A DNA stretch of 24,847 nucleotides from Candidatus Woesearchaeota archaeon (GTDB lineage Archaea; Nanobdellota; Nanobdellia; Woesearchaeales; WJIZ01). The notes beneath the pieces were generated by a model that was not told where the DNA came from, ran no database searches, and worked only from the letters and a program-made list of their open reading frames with translations. Made by a program: the position numbers and the translations under genes. Below, piece after piece: positions 13,386-20,591 of this stretch. Every line of letters starts with the position of its first letter. Position 1 is the stretch's first letter. Location: NCBI GenBank assembly GCA_018303575.1, contig JAGVXW010000006.1, positions 1 to 24,847 on the forward strand, written 5' to 3'.

Positions 13386-14332
13386 ACCCGCCCCTTCAGA
13401 TTGCGCCGAATTCTTTCCGCCACGTCGCCCACTTCCGCCTTGAACGCTTTTCCGGTGATCTCCTCGTAGGCGCGGATATATGTCTGAGCTACCGAGATGC
13501 GGATTTCGTCCGGGATAATTGGGATAGGCCCATCGCCCATGAAGTTCTTCTCGCGGATGAGCCATTGCCGCAATCCTTCCTTGTCCAGCATTCTTTGGTC
13601 CTCGCCTTTCGAGAAGCGGTCCTCATACGTGTCCGCGTACCAGTATCTTGAGGAATCCGGGGTGTGCAATTCATCAGCGAGATGCAGTTCGCCCCGTTCG
13701 TCAAGGCCGAACTCATATTTCGTGTCTACAAGAATCATGCCGTTCTTCCGCGCCACATCCTGACCTCTCTTGAATACAGCCAGCGCAGCTTTCTTCACTC
13801 TGGCCAGCAGTTCGGCGCTCATGATCCCCTTCTTCACGATGTCCGCCTCGGAGATAGGGAGATCGTGCTTTCCCGACTCCTCCTTGGTGGAGGGCGTGAA
13901 TAAGGGAGTTTCAAACTTCTGGTCCTTCTTCATTCCAGGGGGAAGCGCGATTCCTGAAACCAGCAATCCTTTCTGATAGTCCCGCCATGCCGAGCCCGTC
14001 AAATATCCGCGAATGACACATTCAACTGGCAAGATCTTCAATTTCTTTCCGATCATCACATTCGAATCAGGGACGGAAATGACGTGATTCTTCACGATGT
14101 CCTTGGTCTGGTCGAACCAGAACGCGGAAATCTGGTTCAAAACTTGGCCCTTGAACGGAATCGTTGTGAGAATCTTGTCAAAAGCGCTAATTCTATCCGT
14201 CGTGACGAGAATAAGTCTGTCTCCTTTGCTATATCTATCCCGAACCTTGCCGGAATATTTCTCGCCGAGATGGAAATCCGTGCTTCCCAAAGTATATTGC
14301 AGCTGCTGGCGGATCATGGCCTCCGGTATCAC
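13382..14332 (-). CDS. purC: Phosphoribosylaminoimidazole-succinocarboxamide (SAICAR) synthase
   Basis: A 316-residue ATP-dependent ligase joining CAIR and aspartate to make SAICAR. KYSGKVRDRY near the N-terminus forms the ATP-binding region. GYLTGSAWRDYQKG, DTKYEFGLDERGEL and LADELHTPDSSRYW are PurC signatures in the usual order. The length is that of the longer PurC type (about 300). The ATG overlaps the Nudix stop as ATGA. With PurE upstream and PurB in the next unit it covers three consecutive steps from AIR to AICAR. Confidence 0.94.
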   Translation of the reverse strand: MIPEAMIRQQLQYTLGSTDFHLGEKYSGKVRDRYSKGDRLILVTTDRISAFDKILTTIPFKGQVLNQISAFWFDQTKDIVKNHVISVPDSNVMIGKKLKILPVECVIRGYLTGSAWRDYQKGLLVSGIALPPGMKKDQKFETPLFTPSTKEESGKHDLPISEADIVKKGIMSAELLARVKKAALAVFKRGQDVARKNGMILVDTKYEFGLDERGELHLADELHTPDSSRYWYADTYEDRFSKGEDQRMLDKEGLRQWLIREKNFMGDGPIPIIPDEIRISVAQTYIRAYEEITGKAFKAEVGDVAERIRRNLKGRV

Positions 14333-14775
14333 GCGCGTTCACCTTCGAAGAGGTCGAGCAGTAAGGGCGGATTCTTCATCGAGAGCCGCGAGACGCATTC
14401 CTTTACGTGAGGATATACAAGAGCAGCTGAATTCTTGATCTCCTGAGGGGATTTCCACTCCCAACAGAGGATTTCCGGATCTTGCACCTTTCCCTCGCCT
14501 CCTACGATTTCCGCGTGGAAGATGAAGAGCGTGACATCTTTTCCAGTGACGCTTTTATGCCTCACGATCTGGAAGAGCTTTCCTGGCTTCACATCAAACC
14601 CTGTTTCCTCCAAGAGTTCCCGTTTCAGCCCATCTGCCAGCGACTCGAAAGCGTTGAGCGTGCCGCCGGGAAGATTCCATTTTCCATATTTTTTCTCCTC
14701 TCCTTCTTGGACGAGCAGTATTTTCCCCTCTTTCTGGACGATCGCTGACACAACAACATGGAATTCGCCGCTCAT
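14329..14775 (-). CDS. Nudix hydrolase
   Basis: A 148-residue Nudix hydrolase with a perfect box: G38, E44, R52, E53, E56, E57 and G59 in GGTLNAFESLADGLKRELLE plus ETGF. It cleaves a nucleoside diphosphate linked to another group, and likely substrates are ADP-ribose, oxidised dNTPs or (d)NTPs. KWNLPGG just before the box is common to MutT- and ADP-ribose-type enzymes. It sits between purE and purC with ATGA overlaps on both sides, so a nucleotide-pool housecleaning role fits. Specificity is not visible. Confidence 0.88.
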   Translation of the reverse strand: MSGEFHVVVSAIVQKEGKILLVQEGEEKKYGKWNLPGGTLNAFESLADGLKRELLEETGFDVKPGKLFQIVRHKSVTGKDVTLFIFHAEIVGGEGKVQDPEILCWEWKSPQEIKNSAALVYPHVKECVSRLSMKNPPLLLDLFEGERA

Positions 14776-15566
14776 TTCTTCTTGCCCCGGCCTCGCACTT
14801 CCTTGTCATCCTTTCTCACCTTGTCAGCTTGCGTCTTCCTGAAATTCCGCAGCTTCTCTCCATATCCCCCATTCAAATTAAGAATCTTTACGGCCGCGAG
14901 CGCCGCGTTCTCCCCGCGATTCAGCCCGAGCCACAGGCCTTTCCTAGAGTTTTTGAGGATATTGAGCGCAGCGAGCGCCTTGTCTTCCTCAGGGCCGACG
15001 ACAGGCACATACAGGATGAGGTCATCGCGGTCTTCCGCCGGCTCATCGAGGCCGACAAACTTAATGGTGAGCTGGTTCGCCTCGAATTCCGCGTTCACTT
15101 CATACGGTACACCGAATTCTTTCAGGATCTCGATCGCTTTCTTGAACGGCTTGCTGGCCTCATCGCCCTTGAGATAGACTGCCTTGTATTCCTTCAGCAT
15201 CAGCGCGGCATAGGAAGCCGCCTCTTTCCCGTTCCCGACTCCGACGGCCATTACGGGAATCCCCGGAGGCATCTGCATGATGGAGAGCAAAGAATCCAGC
15301 CCTTCGAAGTTGCTGTCCACCGGCACCCCGATGATGGGCCGGATGATCTTTGACGCGATCACGCCCGGAAGATGCGCCGCGAGCCCTGCGCCGGTGATGA
15401 CGATCTCAAAGTCCTGCTTCAGCAGCTCGAGCAGGTCGTCGGGAGTGCGGTGCGCGGAACAGACGCGCGCCTCAAACGGAACCGCGAGCTTCCCCAACTG
15501 CTCCGTGATAACGTTGAACACCGATTCGTCAGATTTCGAGCCAAACACTACAAGGACTTTTGCCAT
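14772..15566 (-). CDS. purE: 5-(carboxyamino)imidazole ribonucleotide mutase / AIR carboxylase family
   Basis: A 264-residue PurE. The first 128 residues are a standard domain: FGSKSD (8-13), VCSAHRTP (35-42) with the catalytic His, TGAGLAAHLPGVIAS (58-72) and MPPGIPVMAVGVGNGKEAASYA (99-120). Residues about 130-232 look like a second, degraded PurE-like copy (LILYVPVVGPEEDKAL, then NRGENAALAAVKILNL) without the SxSD and SAHR motifs. Tandem PurE proteins exist in methanogens. The tail is very basic (KVRKDDKEVRGRGKKK). I chose the second ATG (15566): it gives MAKVLVVFGSKSD, and the TATA-like box at 15598-15605 lies only 14 bases before the first ATG (15587). No PurK is in the window, so which PurE reaction it runs is open. 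Confidence 0.9.
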   Translation of the reverse strand: MAKVLVVFGSKSDESVFNVITEQLGKLAVPFEARVCSAHRTPDDLLELLKQDFEIVITGAGLAAHLPGVIASKIIRPIIGVPVDSNFEGLDSLLSIMQMPPGIPVMAVGVGNGKEAASYAALMLKEYKAVYLKGDEASKPFKKAIEILKEFGVPYEVNAEFEANQLTIKFVGLDEPAEDRDDLILYVPVVGPEEDKALAALNILKNSRKGLWLGLNRGENAALAAVKILNLNGGYGEKLRNFRKTQADKVRKDDKEVRGRGKKK

Positions 15567-15597
15567 GTGTTCCCCAAATGGCCTCATCGCCGCCGGC

Positions 15598-15605
15598 TTT
15601 AAAAA
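15598..15605 (-). promoter_or_regulatory. TATA box of the purE unit
   Basis: Minus-strand TTTTTAAA is centred about 35 bases before ATG 15566, implying a leader of roughly ten bases. It is too close to ATG 15587 for that codon to be transcribed, so it decides the start. Confidence 0.5.
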
Positions 15606-15607
15606 CT

Positions 15608-15976
15608 TTATTGATAGATAAGCACGACAGGCGGATTGCCTCTTGGATCGGCGGGATCGTATTCTTGGCGAACACGCATCCTTCCGGAAGGGTCGAAGAC
15701 TTCCAAGGCAAAGCCATTCTCGTCGAATAAGTCCATTTTTGTGGTATACCCAGCAGGAAGCTGCGCTCGGTAGAAGTGCCCATCCAGAGCTACAATCTTG
15801 AATCCTAGAGACTCCAGTTGACCGCGTGAGTCCTGAACTGTCTCCAGAGCTTCATGGCGCTCTACGCCCATAATACGATCCACTAGCCCCCTTATCCTTG
15901 AATTTTGAACAGGCGTTGTGGGAGTGCTCGCCATTGTCAAGCGTCCGATGCCCCAGGTACTGATGTTCTCAGTCAT
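15608..15976 (-). CDS. Small protein of unknown function
   Basis: A 122-residue protein I do not recognise. The N-terminal 25 residues are Thr/Ser-rich and probably disordered. Residues 27-58 form a helix with many charges (RIRGLVDRIMGVERHEALE). Residues 60-122 are a beta-rich module: FKIVALDGHFYRAQLPAGY, MDLFDENGFALEVFDPSGRM and RQEYDPADPRGNPPVVLIYQ. The pattern (LPxGY, DxxG, GRxR, YDPxDP) resembles small domains of the type LPxGW...DxxGR seen in viral and archaeal proteins, but only loosely. There is no signal peptide and no cysteine. A GAGGTGA ribosome site precedes the ATG closely, within an inverted repeat. It is divergent from the tandem Lrp regulator and upstream of purE. Confidence 0.6.
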   Translation of the reverse strand: MTENISTWGIGRLTMASTPTTPVQNSRIRGLVDRIMGVERHEALETVQDSRGQLESLGFKIVALDGHFYRAQLPAGYTTKMDLFDENGFALEVFDPSGRMRVRQEYDPADPRGNPPVVLIYQ

Positions 15977-15982
15977 GTTTTC

Positions 15983-16006
15983 ACCTCATAGTTGTTATCA
16001 TGAGGT
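15983..16006. promoter_or_regulatory. Inverted repeat ACCTCAT...ATGAGGT over the ribosome site
   Basis: A perfect 7-base inverted repeat (15983-15989 and 16000-16006, 10-base spacer) lies between the small unknown gene and the divergent Lrp gene. On the minus-strand RNA the 3' arm contains the GAGGT ribosome site 6 bases before the ATG. It could be an operator for the neighbouring Lrp protein or a hairpin hiding the ribosome site. Two AT-rich TATA candidates lie upstream (16016-16032 and 16045-16051). Confidence 0.45.
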
Positions 16007-16060
16007 AGTAATTGGTAAGTATATAATATATTCTATCTTTTTTTCTATAAATTCACAAAA

Positions 16061-16070
16061 TATTTAAATA
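16061..16070 (+). promoter_or_regulatory. TATA box of the tandem Lrp gene
   Basis: TATTTAAATA is centred about 27 bases before ATG 16093, as for the other leaderless genes here. Confidence 0.6.
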
Positions 16071-16092
16071 AATCAGATATTTTATAGAAATC

Positions 16093-17064
16093 ATGCGAGA
16101 ACTGGACAAGAAAGACCGCAAGCTCCTCTATGAGGTAGACCTCAATGCCCGCGCTGGCACATCCGAATTGGGAAAAAGGATTGGCCTGAGCCAGGAAGGC
16201 GCGTTTTACCGCCTCCAGCGCCTGGAGAAGAGGGGAATCATCGCAAAGTACATGATCCTGCTGAACTTCGCGAAGCTGGGATATACGGGATTCGGAATTT
16301 ACGCGCGCTTCCAGAACGTCACAAAGGAAGAGAAAGCAAAAGTGATAGAAGAGCTTAAGGTCCATCATCATATCTATTGGCTTGCGGAGTTCGGGGGAAA
16401 ATTCGACGTGGCCTTCGCCCTCATGGCGAAGAACGTCATCCACTTCAACGAGATGTTCACAGAAATTGCTTCAAAGTATGTGCAGGTTCTCAAGGACCTG
16501 ACCGTTTCCATCCGGGTTGAGCTGGTGCAGTTTCCGAGAGAATATCTCATAAAAAAGGAAACTCACCCAGGAAAGTCCCCGCGCTTCGGCGGATTCATCG
16601 AATCAGAGCAGCTAAAAAAGGTAGACGAGCTTCTTCTCAAGGAGATTGCGAACAACGCGCGGCTTTCCGTGCTGGAGCTGGCAAAACGAGTCCAAAAGCC
16701 AGCATCTACTGTAGGCGGTCGTCTCAAGCAATTGGAAACAAAAGGGATCATTCAGGGGTACAGCGCGCAAATCCGCTGCCAGGAATTCGGATACCAGAGC
16801 TATCAGCTCTTCATCAAAGCGCACAACCTCACCAAGCAGAACAAGCGAAGGTTGCTCGCGTACTGCCAGGCGCACGCAAACATAATCTTTTACATTGAGA
16901 CAGTTGGCGAATGGAATTTCGAACTGATTTACGAGATTGAGAGCCAAAAACAGCTTCAGGATCTTATCATCGAACTGCGAACCAAGTTCTCAGACCTCAT
17001 CAAAGATGTAGAAAGCATCGTGGTATTCGATCATTACGTGAAATACAACCAGTATCCACTTTGA
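16093..17064 (+). CDS. Tandem Lrp/AsnC-family transcription regulator
   Basis: A 323-residue DNA-binding protein made of two Lrp/AsnC units in one chain. Residues 4-50 are the first winged helix (LDKKDRKLLYEVDLNARAGT, LGLSQEGAFYRLQRLEKRGI-like helix 3), and about 62-145 the first effector-binding RAM domain. Residues 175-222 are the second winged helix (LLKEIANNARLSVLELAKRV, then STVGGRLKQLETKGII), and about 235-318 the second RAM domain. A normal Lrp has about 150 residues and one unit. Such fused forms occur in small archaea. The ligand is unknown; amino acids are usual. It is divergent from the small unknown gene and may regulate it and itself through the inverted repeat between them. Confidence 0.87.
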   Translation: MRELDKKDRKLLYEVDLNARAGTSELGKRIGLSQEGAFYRLQRLEKRGIIAKYMILLNFAKLGYTGFGIYARFQNVTKEEKAKVIEELKVHHHIYWLAEFGGKFDVAFALMAKNVIHFNEMFTEIASKYVQVLKDLTVSIRVELVQFPREYLIKKETHPGKSPRFGGFIESEQLKKVDELLLKEIANNARLSVLELAKRVQKPASTVGGRLKQLETKGIIQGYSAQIRCQEFGYQSYQLFIKAHNLTKQNKRRLLAYCQAHANIIFYIETVGEWNFELIYEIESQKQLQDLIIELRTKFSDLIKDVESIVVFDHYVKYNQYPL

Positions 17065-17066
17065 TT

Positions 17067-17195
17067 ATAGCAAATCGCAAAAATAATTGAACTTTTTCCC
17101 CGCGATTTGCTATTCTAGCGAATCCTCGACCGTAGGGAGAGGTTCCGAACGGAGTGAGGTATCTCACAATGTTCAATATATAATGAGATTCGCTA
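17067..17195. repeat. Structured intergenic element C: two consecutive stems
   Basis: Three bases after the Lrp stop a perfect 12-bp stem forms between 17067-17078 and 17102-17113 (ATAGCAAATCGC/GCGATTTGCTAT), with a 23-base loop ending in TTTTTCCCC. Then TAGCGAATC (17116-17124) pairs with GATTCGCTA (17187-17195). It encloses a CC-GTA-GG mini-hairpin (17130-17136), CGAACGGAGTGAGGTAT (17146-17162), and GTGAG-GTAT-CTCAC (17154-17167) flanked by GAAC/GTTC. The first stem may act as a terminator or 3' end stabiliser. The second shares the core of elements A and B. No ORF is seen. Confidence 0.65.
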
Positions 17196-17215
17196 TTATC
17201 GGTTGCTTGGGCTGG

Positions 17216-17512
17216 TCATAGGAGTCCCTCGACCTGCTTTTGCGCGAGGGAGAAGAGAATCTTGCTCACTTTTTCCCCTCGGGCGCTGAGGGAGTAGTGG
17301 ATGTGGTTTCCTGCCGCAACCCGCTCTATAAATCCGTGCGCGTTCAGAAGCCGCAGCTTGGCCGAAAGCGTCTTGGAAGTAATCTTGAGCTGCTTTTTGA
17401 GCGCGCTGAAATTTATCTCCCCGCAGAGATAGAGGACCGAGAGCAGCGGGATCACCCACTTTTTCCCAAGCAGCTCCGCCACCCTCAGCAGGAAGTCGTA
17501 TCCGGGCCACAT
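17216..17512 (-). CDS. HxlR-type winged-helix transcription regulator
   Basis: A 98-residue winged-helix protein. GKKWVIPLLSVLYL (16-29) matches the HxlR start (GGKWxxxIL). Then GEINFSALKKQL (31-42), ITSKTLSAKLRLLNAHGFIERV (44-65, recognition helix and wing) and HYSLSARGEKVSKIL (72-86) follow in family order. The conserved N-terminal redox Cys of some HxlR proteins is absent; the only cysteine is C30. It is likely a dimeric regulator. The ATG lies exactly as far from the TTATAA at 17536-17541 as the ATG of the divergent ligase gene, so it probably controls that promoter and its own. Confidence 0.82.
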   Translation of the reverse strand: MWPGYDFLLRVAELLGKKWVIPLLSVLYLCGEINFSALKKQLKITSKTLSAKLRLLNAHGFIERVAAGNHIHYSLSARGEKVSKILFSLAQKQVEGLL

Positions 17513-17535
17513 GGTATCCCGGCCGATACTCAGGC

Positions 17536-17541
17536 TTATAA
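17536..17541. promoter_or_regulatory. Shared palindromic TATA box of two divergent leaderless genes
   Basis: TTATAA is its own reverse complement. Its centre (17538.5) is 26.5 bases from both start codons, 17512 on the minus strand and 17565 on the plus strand. There is no other TATA candidate in the 52-base gap. The context reads TTTATAAG toward the HxlR gene and CTTATAAA toward the ligase. Confidence 0.7.
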
Positions 17542-17564
17542 ATTTTTCTTAGCATAAAGAGCAG

Positions 17565-18884
17565 ATGAGGAGCTCCGCTGGAAAGGCGCTCATCGGGTTT
17601 GAGACAGAACTCTTCACGCTCGACGGAGAAGGAAACGCCGCTGGGCGGGCGGACATGATTCTCCGCGAGGCCCCCTCGAACAAGTTTTCCGTCATCAAAA
17701 AGGAATGCGCGCATAGCCTCATCGAAGTGGCCGGCGAGCCGGAAAGCGAAGTGCTTCTCTCTTTAGGCCACCTTCTCGGGGGTATGGAAACTGCCCTTTC
17801 GCTCGCTGAGAAGAACGGAATGGCCCTGTGTCCGCTCGGGACGTACCCCGGAATGATAGCGCCCCGCATGCGGACAGAACCCCGATATAAGATACAAGAG
17901 ACAATTTTTGGGACAGAAAGATGGCGGATCGCCGGAAGCTGCGCGGGCTTCCATTGCCACCATTCCCTCCCGCGTGGAATCTTCGACACCCAGCTCCGCA
18001 TGATAAAGATGATCGCACACTTGCGGGTCAAAGAGCGTTTCGTGAACAGCTATAATCTCATGATTGCCGCTGATCCGGCCCTGACAGCGCTCACGCAATC
18101 CTCGCCCTATTATCAAGGAAAGCGCCTGGGAAAAGACGCGAGAATCATCATGTATAGGGGGGGAAAGCCATTGGCAAATAGGGAGGGGCTCTATGCGAAC
18201 ATGCAAGTATTTGGCGGCTTGCCGCATTATAGGCCGACAACGCTTGACATCTTCGAAATCCTGTCCTCGCGGTATGAGGCCTGGAAAGCCCTCCTCAAAA
18301 GCCTGGGAATCAACATCAAAATGCTTTCCCTCTTCGGATCCGTGCTCGATCCTTCCTGGAATCCCATTAAAGTGAATGCGCACGGCACGCTTGAGCAGCG
18401 CGGCATGGACATGAACCATCCCCAGCATCTCCTCGCTGCGGGATCCCTCATCAAATACGGCCTGAAGATGCTTGACAGCGAGGCCTATACGGTCCGCGCC
18501 TCGGAAATTGGCGTGTCAGAGCCCTTCAAGGTGGAGGGTGAAACTATTCACGTGCCGCCGTTTTCCCATGTCAGAGACGAGCTGCAGAGGAAATCCGCCT
18601 ATGAGGGACTGGAGAATGAGAGCGTCCTCGATTACAGCAGAGCCTTCCTCAAGATGGCCTCTTCTCTCATCCCTCCGGAGCGACGCAAATTCATTGCGCC
18701 GTTCAAGGAGATGCTGGAAGAACGCAGGACTGTTTCGGACGAGATTTTGGGATTCGCGAAAAGGCGCGGCGCCGCAAGAGACCGGATAGACCAAGCACTC
18801 GCGCAAGAGATCGCGCTCCGGCATGCTGGGCGCCTCAGAGGAGAAATAGAAAAGGCCGGGAAGGTGATTCTCGACTTATTTTGA
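17565..18884 (+). CDS. GCS2-family glutamate-cysteine ligase-like carboxylate-amine ligase
   Basis: A 439-residue ATP-grasp-like ligase of the GCS2 / YbdK family, which joins a carboxylate (often glutamate) to an amine such as cysteine. GFETELFTLD (11-20) is the metal-binding ExE start. CPLGTYPG, GSCAGFHCHHSLP (a metal/substrate loop), NSYNLMIAADPALTALTQSSPY and GTLEQRGMDMNHP (with the RxxE-type site) follow in family order. It is longer than bacterial YbdK (about 370) by a helical C-terminal extension. Its natural product here is unknown; a gamma-glutamyl thiol or another small peptide is possible. It is divergent from the HxlR gene through a shared TATA box, and its 3' end overlaps pyrG convergently by 9 bases. 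Confidence 0.82.
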   Translation: MRSSAGKALIGFETELFTLDGEGNAAGRADMILREAPSNKFSVIKKECAHSLIEVAGEPESEVLLSLGHLLGGMETALSLAEKNGMALCPLGTYPGMIAPRMRTEPRYKIQETIFGTERWRIAGSCAGFHCHHSLPRGIFDTQLRMIKMIAHLRVKERFVNSYNLMIAADPALTALTQSSPYYQGKRLGKDARIIMYRGGKPLANREGLYANMQVFGGLPHYRPTTLDIFEILSSRYEAWKALLKSLGINIKMLSLFGSVLDPSWNPIKVNAHGTLEQRGMDMNHPQHLLAAGSLIKYGLKMLDSEAYTVRASEIGVSEPFKVEGETIHVPPFSHVRDELQRKSAYEGLENESVLDYSRAFLKMASSLIPPERRKFIAPFKEMLEERRTVSDEILGFAKRRGAARDRIDQALAQEIALRHAGRLRGEIEKAGKVILDLF

Positions 18885-20591
18885 CTCGCAGCACGCCTTC
18901 ACAAAGCCGTAGAACAAGGGCGCGGGCCTTCCCAATCCGGACTTGAACTCGGGATGCGCCTGCGTGCCGGTAAAGTAAGGATGGCCGGGAAGCTCCATAA
19001 ACTCCATGAGCTTGGTGCCGTCGAGCTTGACGTGGTGGCCGGAGAATAGCATCCCTTTCGCCTCAATCTGCTCGATGTATTGGGGGTTGACCTCGTAGCG
19101 GTGGCGGTGGCGCTCAATCACGGCAAAGTCTGTGGGAGTCTTGCCGATGCGGAATTTCTGAGCAGGGTCCTTCTCAAGAGCCGCAATCTTCGGGGCGTCC
19201 TCCTTCATCCTGTCCTTATATAAATCAGCGATAAGCGTGCCTTTCCTGAGCGCCGCGACATACGCGCCCAGCCGCATCGTCCCACCAAAATCCGATTGTT
19301 TGAGGATCTCGCGCTGGCTCTCGAGCATGTCAATGACCGGATGCGGGGTATCTTTCTCGTTTTCAGTCGTGTTCGCTCCAGCCAGGCCGCAAATGTTCCG
19401 CGCGAACTCGATCACCGCAAGCTGCATCCCATAGCACAGTCCTAAATACGGAACCTTGTGCTCCCGTGCATACTGGATGGCATTAATCTTTCCCTCAACG
19501 CCCGACGCTCCGAAGCCGCCGGGCACGATAATGCCCTCAAAGTCCTTGAGCATCTTGGCGACATTCGCCTTGTCTTCCAGCTTCTTGGCGTCGATCCAGT
19601 CGATCTGCACCTTGCAGTTCAGCGCCGCGCCGGCGTGCTTGAGGGACTCATTTACACTGATGTAGGAATCCGACAGGCTGAAATCGCCGGTCGCGACATA
19701 CTTGCCCACCATCGCCACCCTGACTGCCTTCTTGGGGTTCGCGACGCGATCCACGAGCTCCGCCCACTGGGACAAGTCCGGCGATTTCTTGGGTTCCAAT
19801 TCCAGCTCTGCGAGAATCTTCTCAGGCAGTTTCTCCGCTGCCAAATCAAGGGGAATGCGGTAGATAGTGTCAATATCGGGCTCGGAAATCACATGTTCTG
19901 ACTTGATGTTCGCATACGTCTCAATTTTTTTCTTCCGCACGGCGTCGACATGCATCTTTGACCTGCAGACGATGAAATCCGGGAAGATGCCGCTTTCAGA
20001 GAGCATCCTGATGGCCTGCTGCGTCGGCTTGGTCTTCATCTCGCCCATGTGGGAAGGGATGGGTAAATAGGTCACAAGCACATAGATGATGTTCTCTTTC
20101 CCTAAATCTCTCTCCAATCGTTTCGCCGCGAATAAAAAGGGGATGTTCTCGAAGTCGCCAATCGTGCCGCCAATTTCGATGATCGCAATCTCGTAGCCCT
20201 TGCTCGCTTCAATGATACGCTTCTTGATCTCCTCTGGGATGTGAGGGATAAACTGCACCGTCTCCCCGAGATACTCTCCTTTCCTTTCTCGGTCAATCAC
20301 CGTCTTGTAAATCTGGCCTGAAGTCAAGCAGTTCTTTTTCGGAAGATCTATGCCAAGGAAGCGCTCGTAATTGCCCAGATCCTGGTCAATCTCGCCGCCG
20401 TCGTCAGTCACCCAGACTTCGCCGTGCTCAGTCGGCCTCAGCGTCCCGGCATCATAATTCAGATACGGATCGATCTTGATGGCTGTCACTTTAAAGCCGC
20501 ATGCCTGCAATAATTTAGCGATGCTCGCGGTCGTGACGCCTTTTCCCACCCCGGAAATCACCCCTCCTGCGACGAAGATGTATTTTGTCAT
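18876..20591 (-). CDS. pyrG: CTP synthase
   Basis: A 571-residue enzyme converting UTP to CTP with ATP and glutamine. The synthetase domain (about 1-268) has GGVISGVGKGVTTASIA (9-25, P-loop-like), DPYLNYDAGT (41-50) and GGTIGDFE (141-148). The amidotransferase domain (about 290-571) has GGFGASGVEGK (358-368), the nucleophile C386 in GLCYGMQ, and H546 and E548 in AHPEFKSG. All catalytic residues are present. The frame is open five codons further up, but the ATG at 20591 overlaps the carB stop (ATGA) and gives the usual MTKYIFVAGG. Third gene of carA-carB-pyrG. Confidence 0.95.
   Translation of the reverse strand: MTKYIFVAGGVISGVGKGVTTASIAKLLQACGFKVTAIKIDPYLNYDAGTLRPTEHGEVWVTDDGGEIDQDLGNYERFLGIDLPKKNCLTSGQIYKTVIDRERKGEYLGETVQFIPHIPEEIKKRIIEASKGYEIAIIEIGGTIGDFENIPFLFAAKRLERDLGKENIIYVLVTYLPIPSHMGEMKTKPTQQAIRMLSESGIFPDFIVCRSKMHVDAVRKKKIETYANIKSEHVISEPDIDTIYRIPLDLAAEKLPEKILAELELEPKKSPDLSQWAELVDRVANPKKAVRVAMVGKYVATGDFSLSDSYISVNESLKHAGAALNCKVQIDWIDAKKLEDKANVAKMLKDFEGIIVPGGFGASGVEGKINAIQYAREHKVPYLGLCYGMQLAVIEFARNICGLAGANTTENEKDTPHPVIDMLESQREILKQSDFGGTMRLGAYVAALRKGTLIADLYKDRMKEDAPKIAALEKDPAQKFRIGKTPTDFAVIERHRHRYEVNPQYIEQIEAKGMLFSGHHVKLDGTKLMEFMELPGHPYFTGTQAHPEFKSGLGRPAPLFYGFVKACCESK

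Noticed and set aside
15567..15587. Upstream ATG (15587) as the purE start
   Set aside because: The only good TATA-like box is 14 bases away, too close for that codon to be transcribed, and the added residues do not fit the family.
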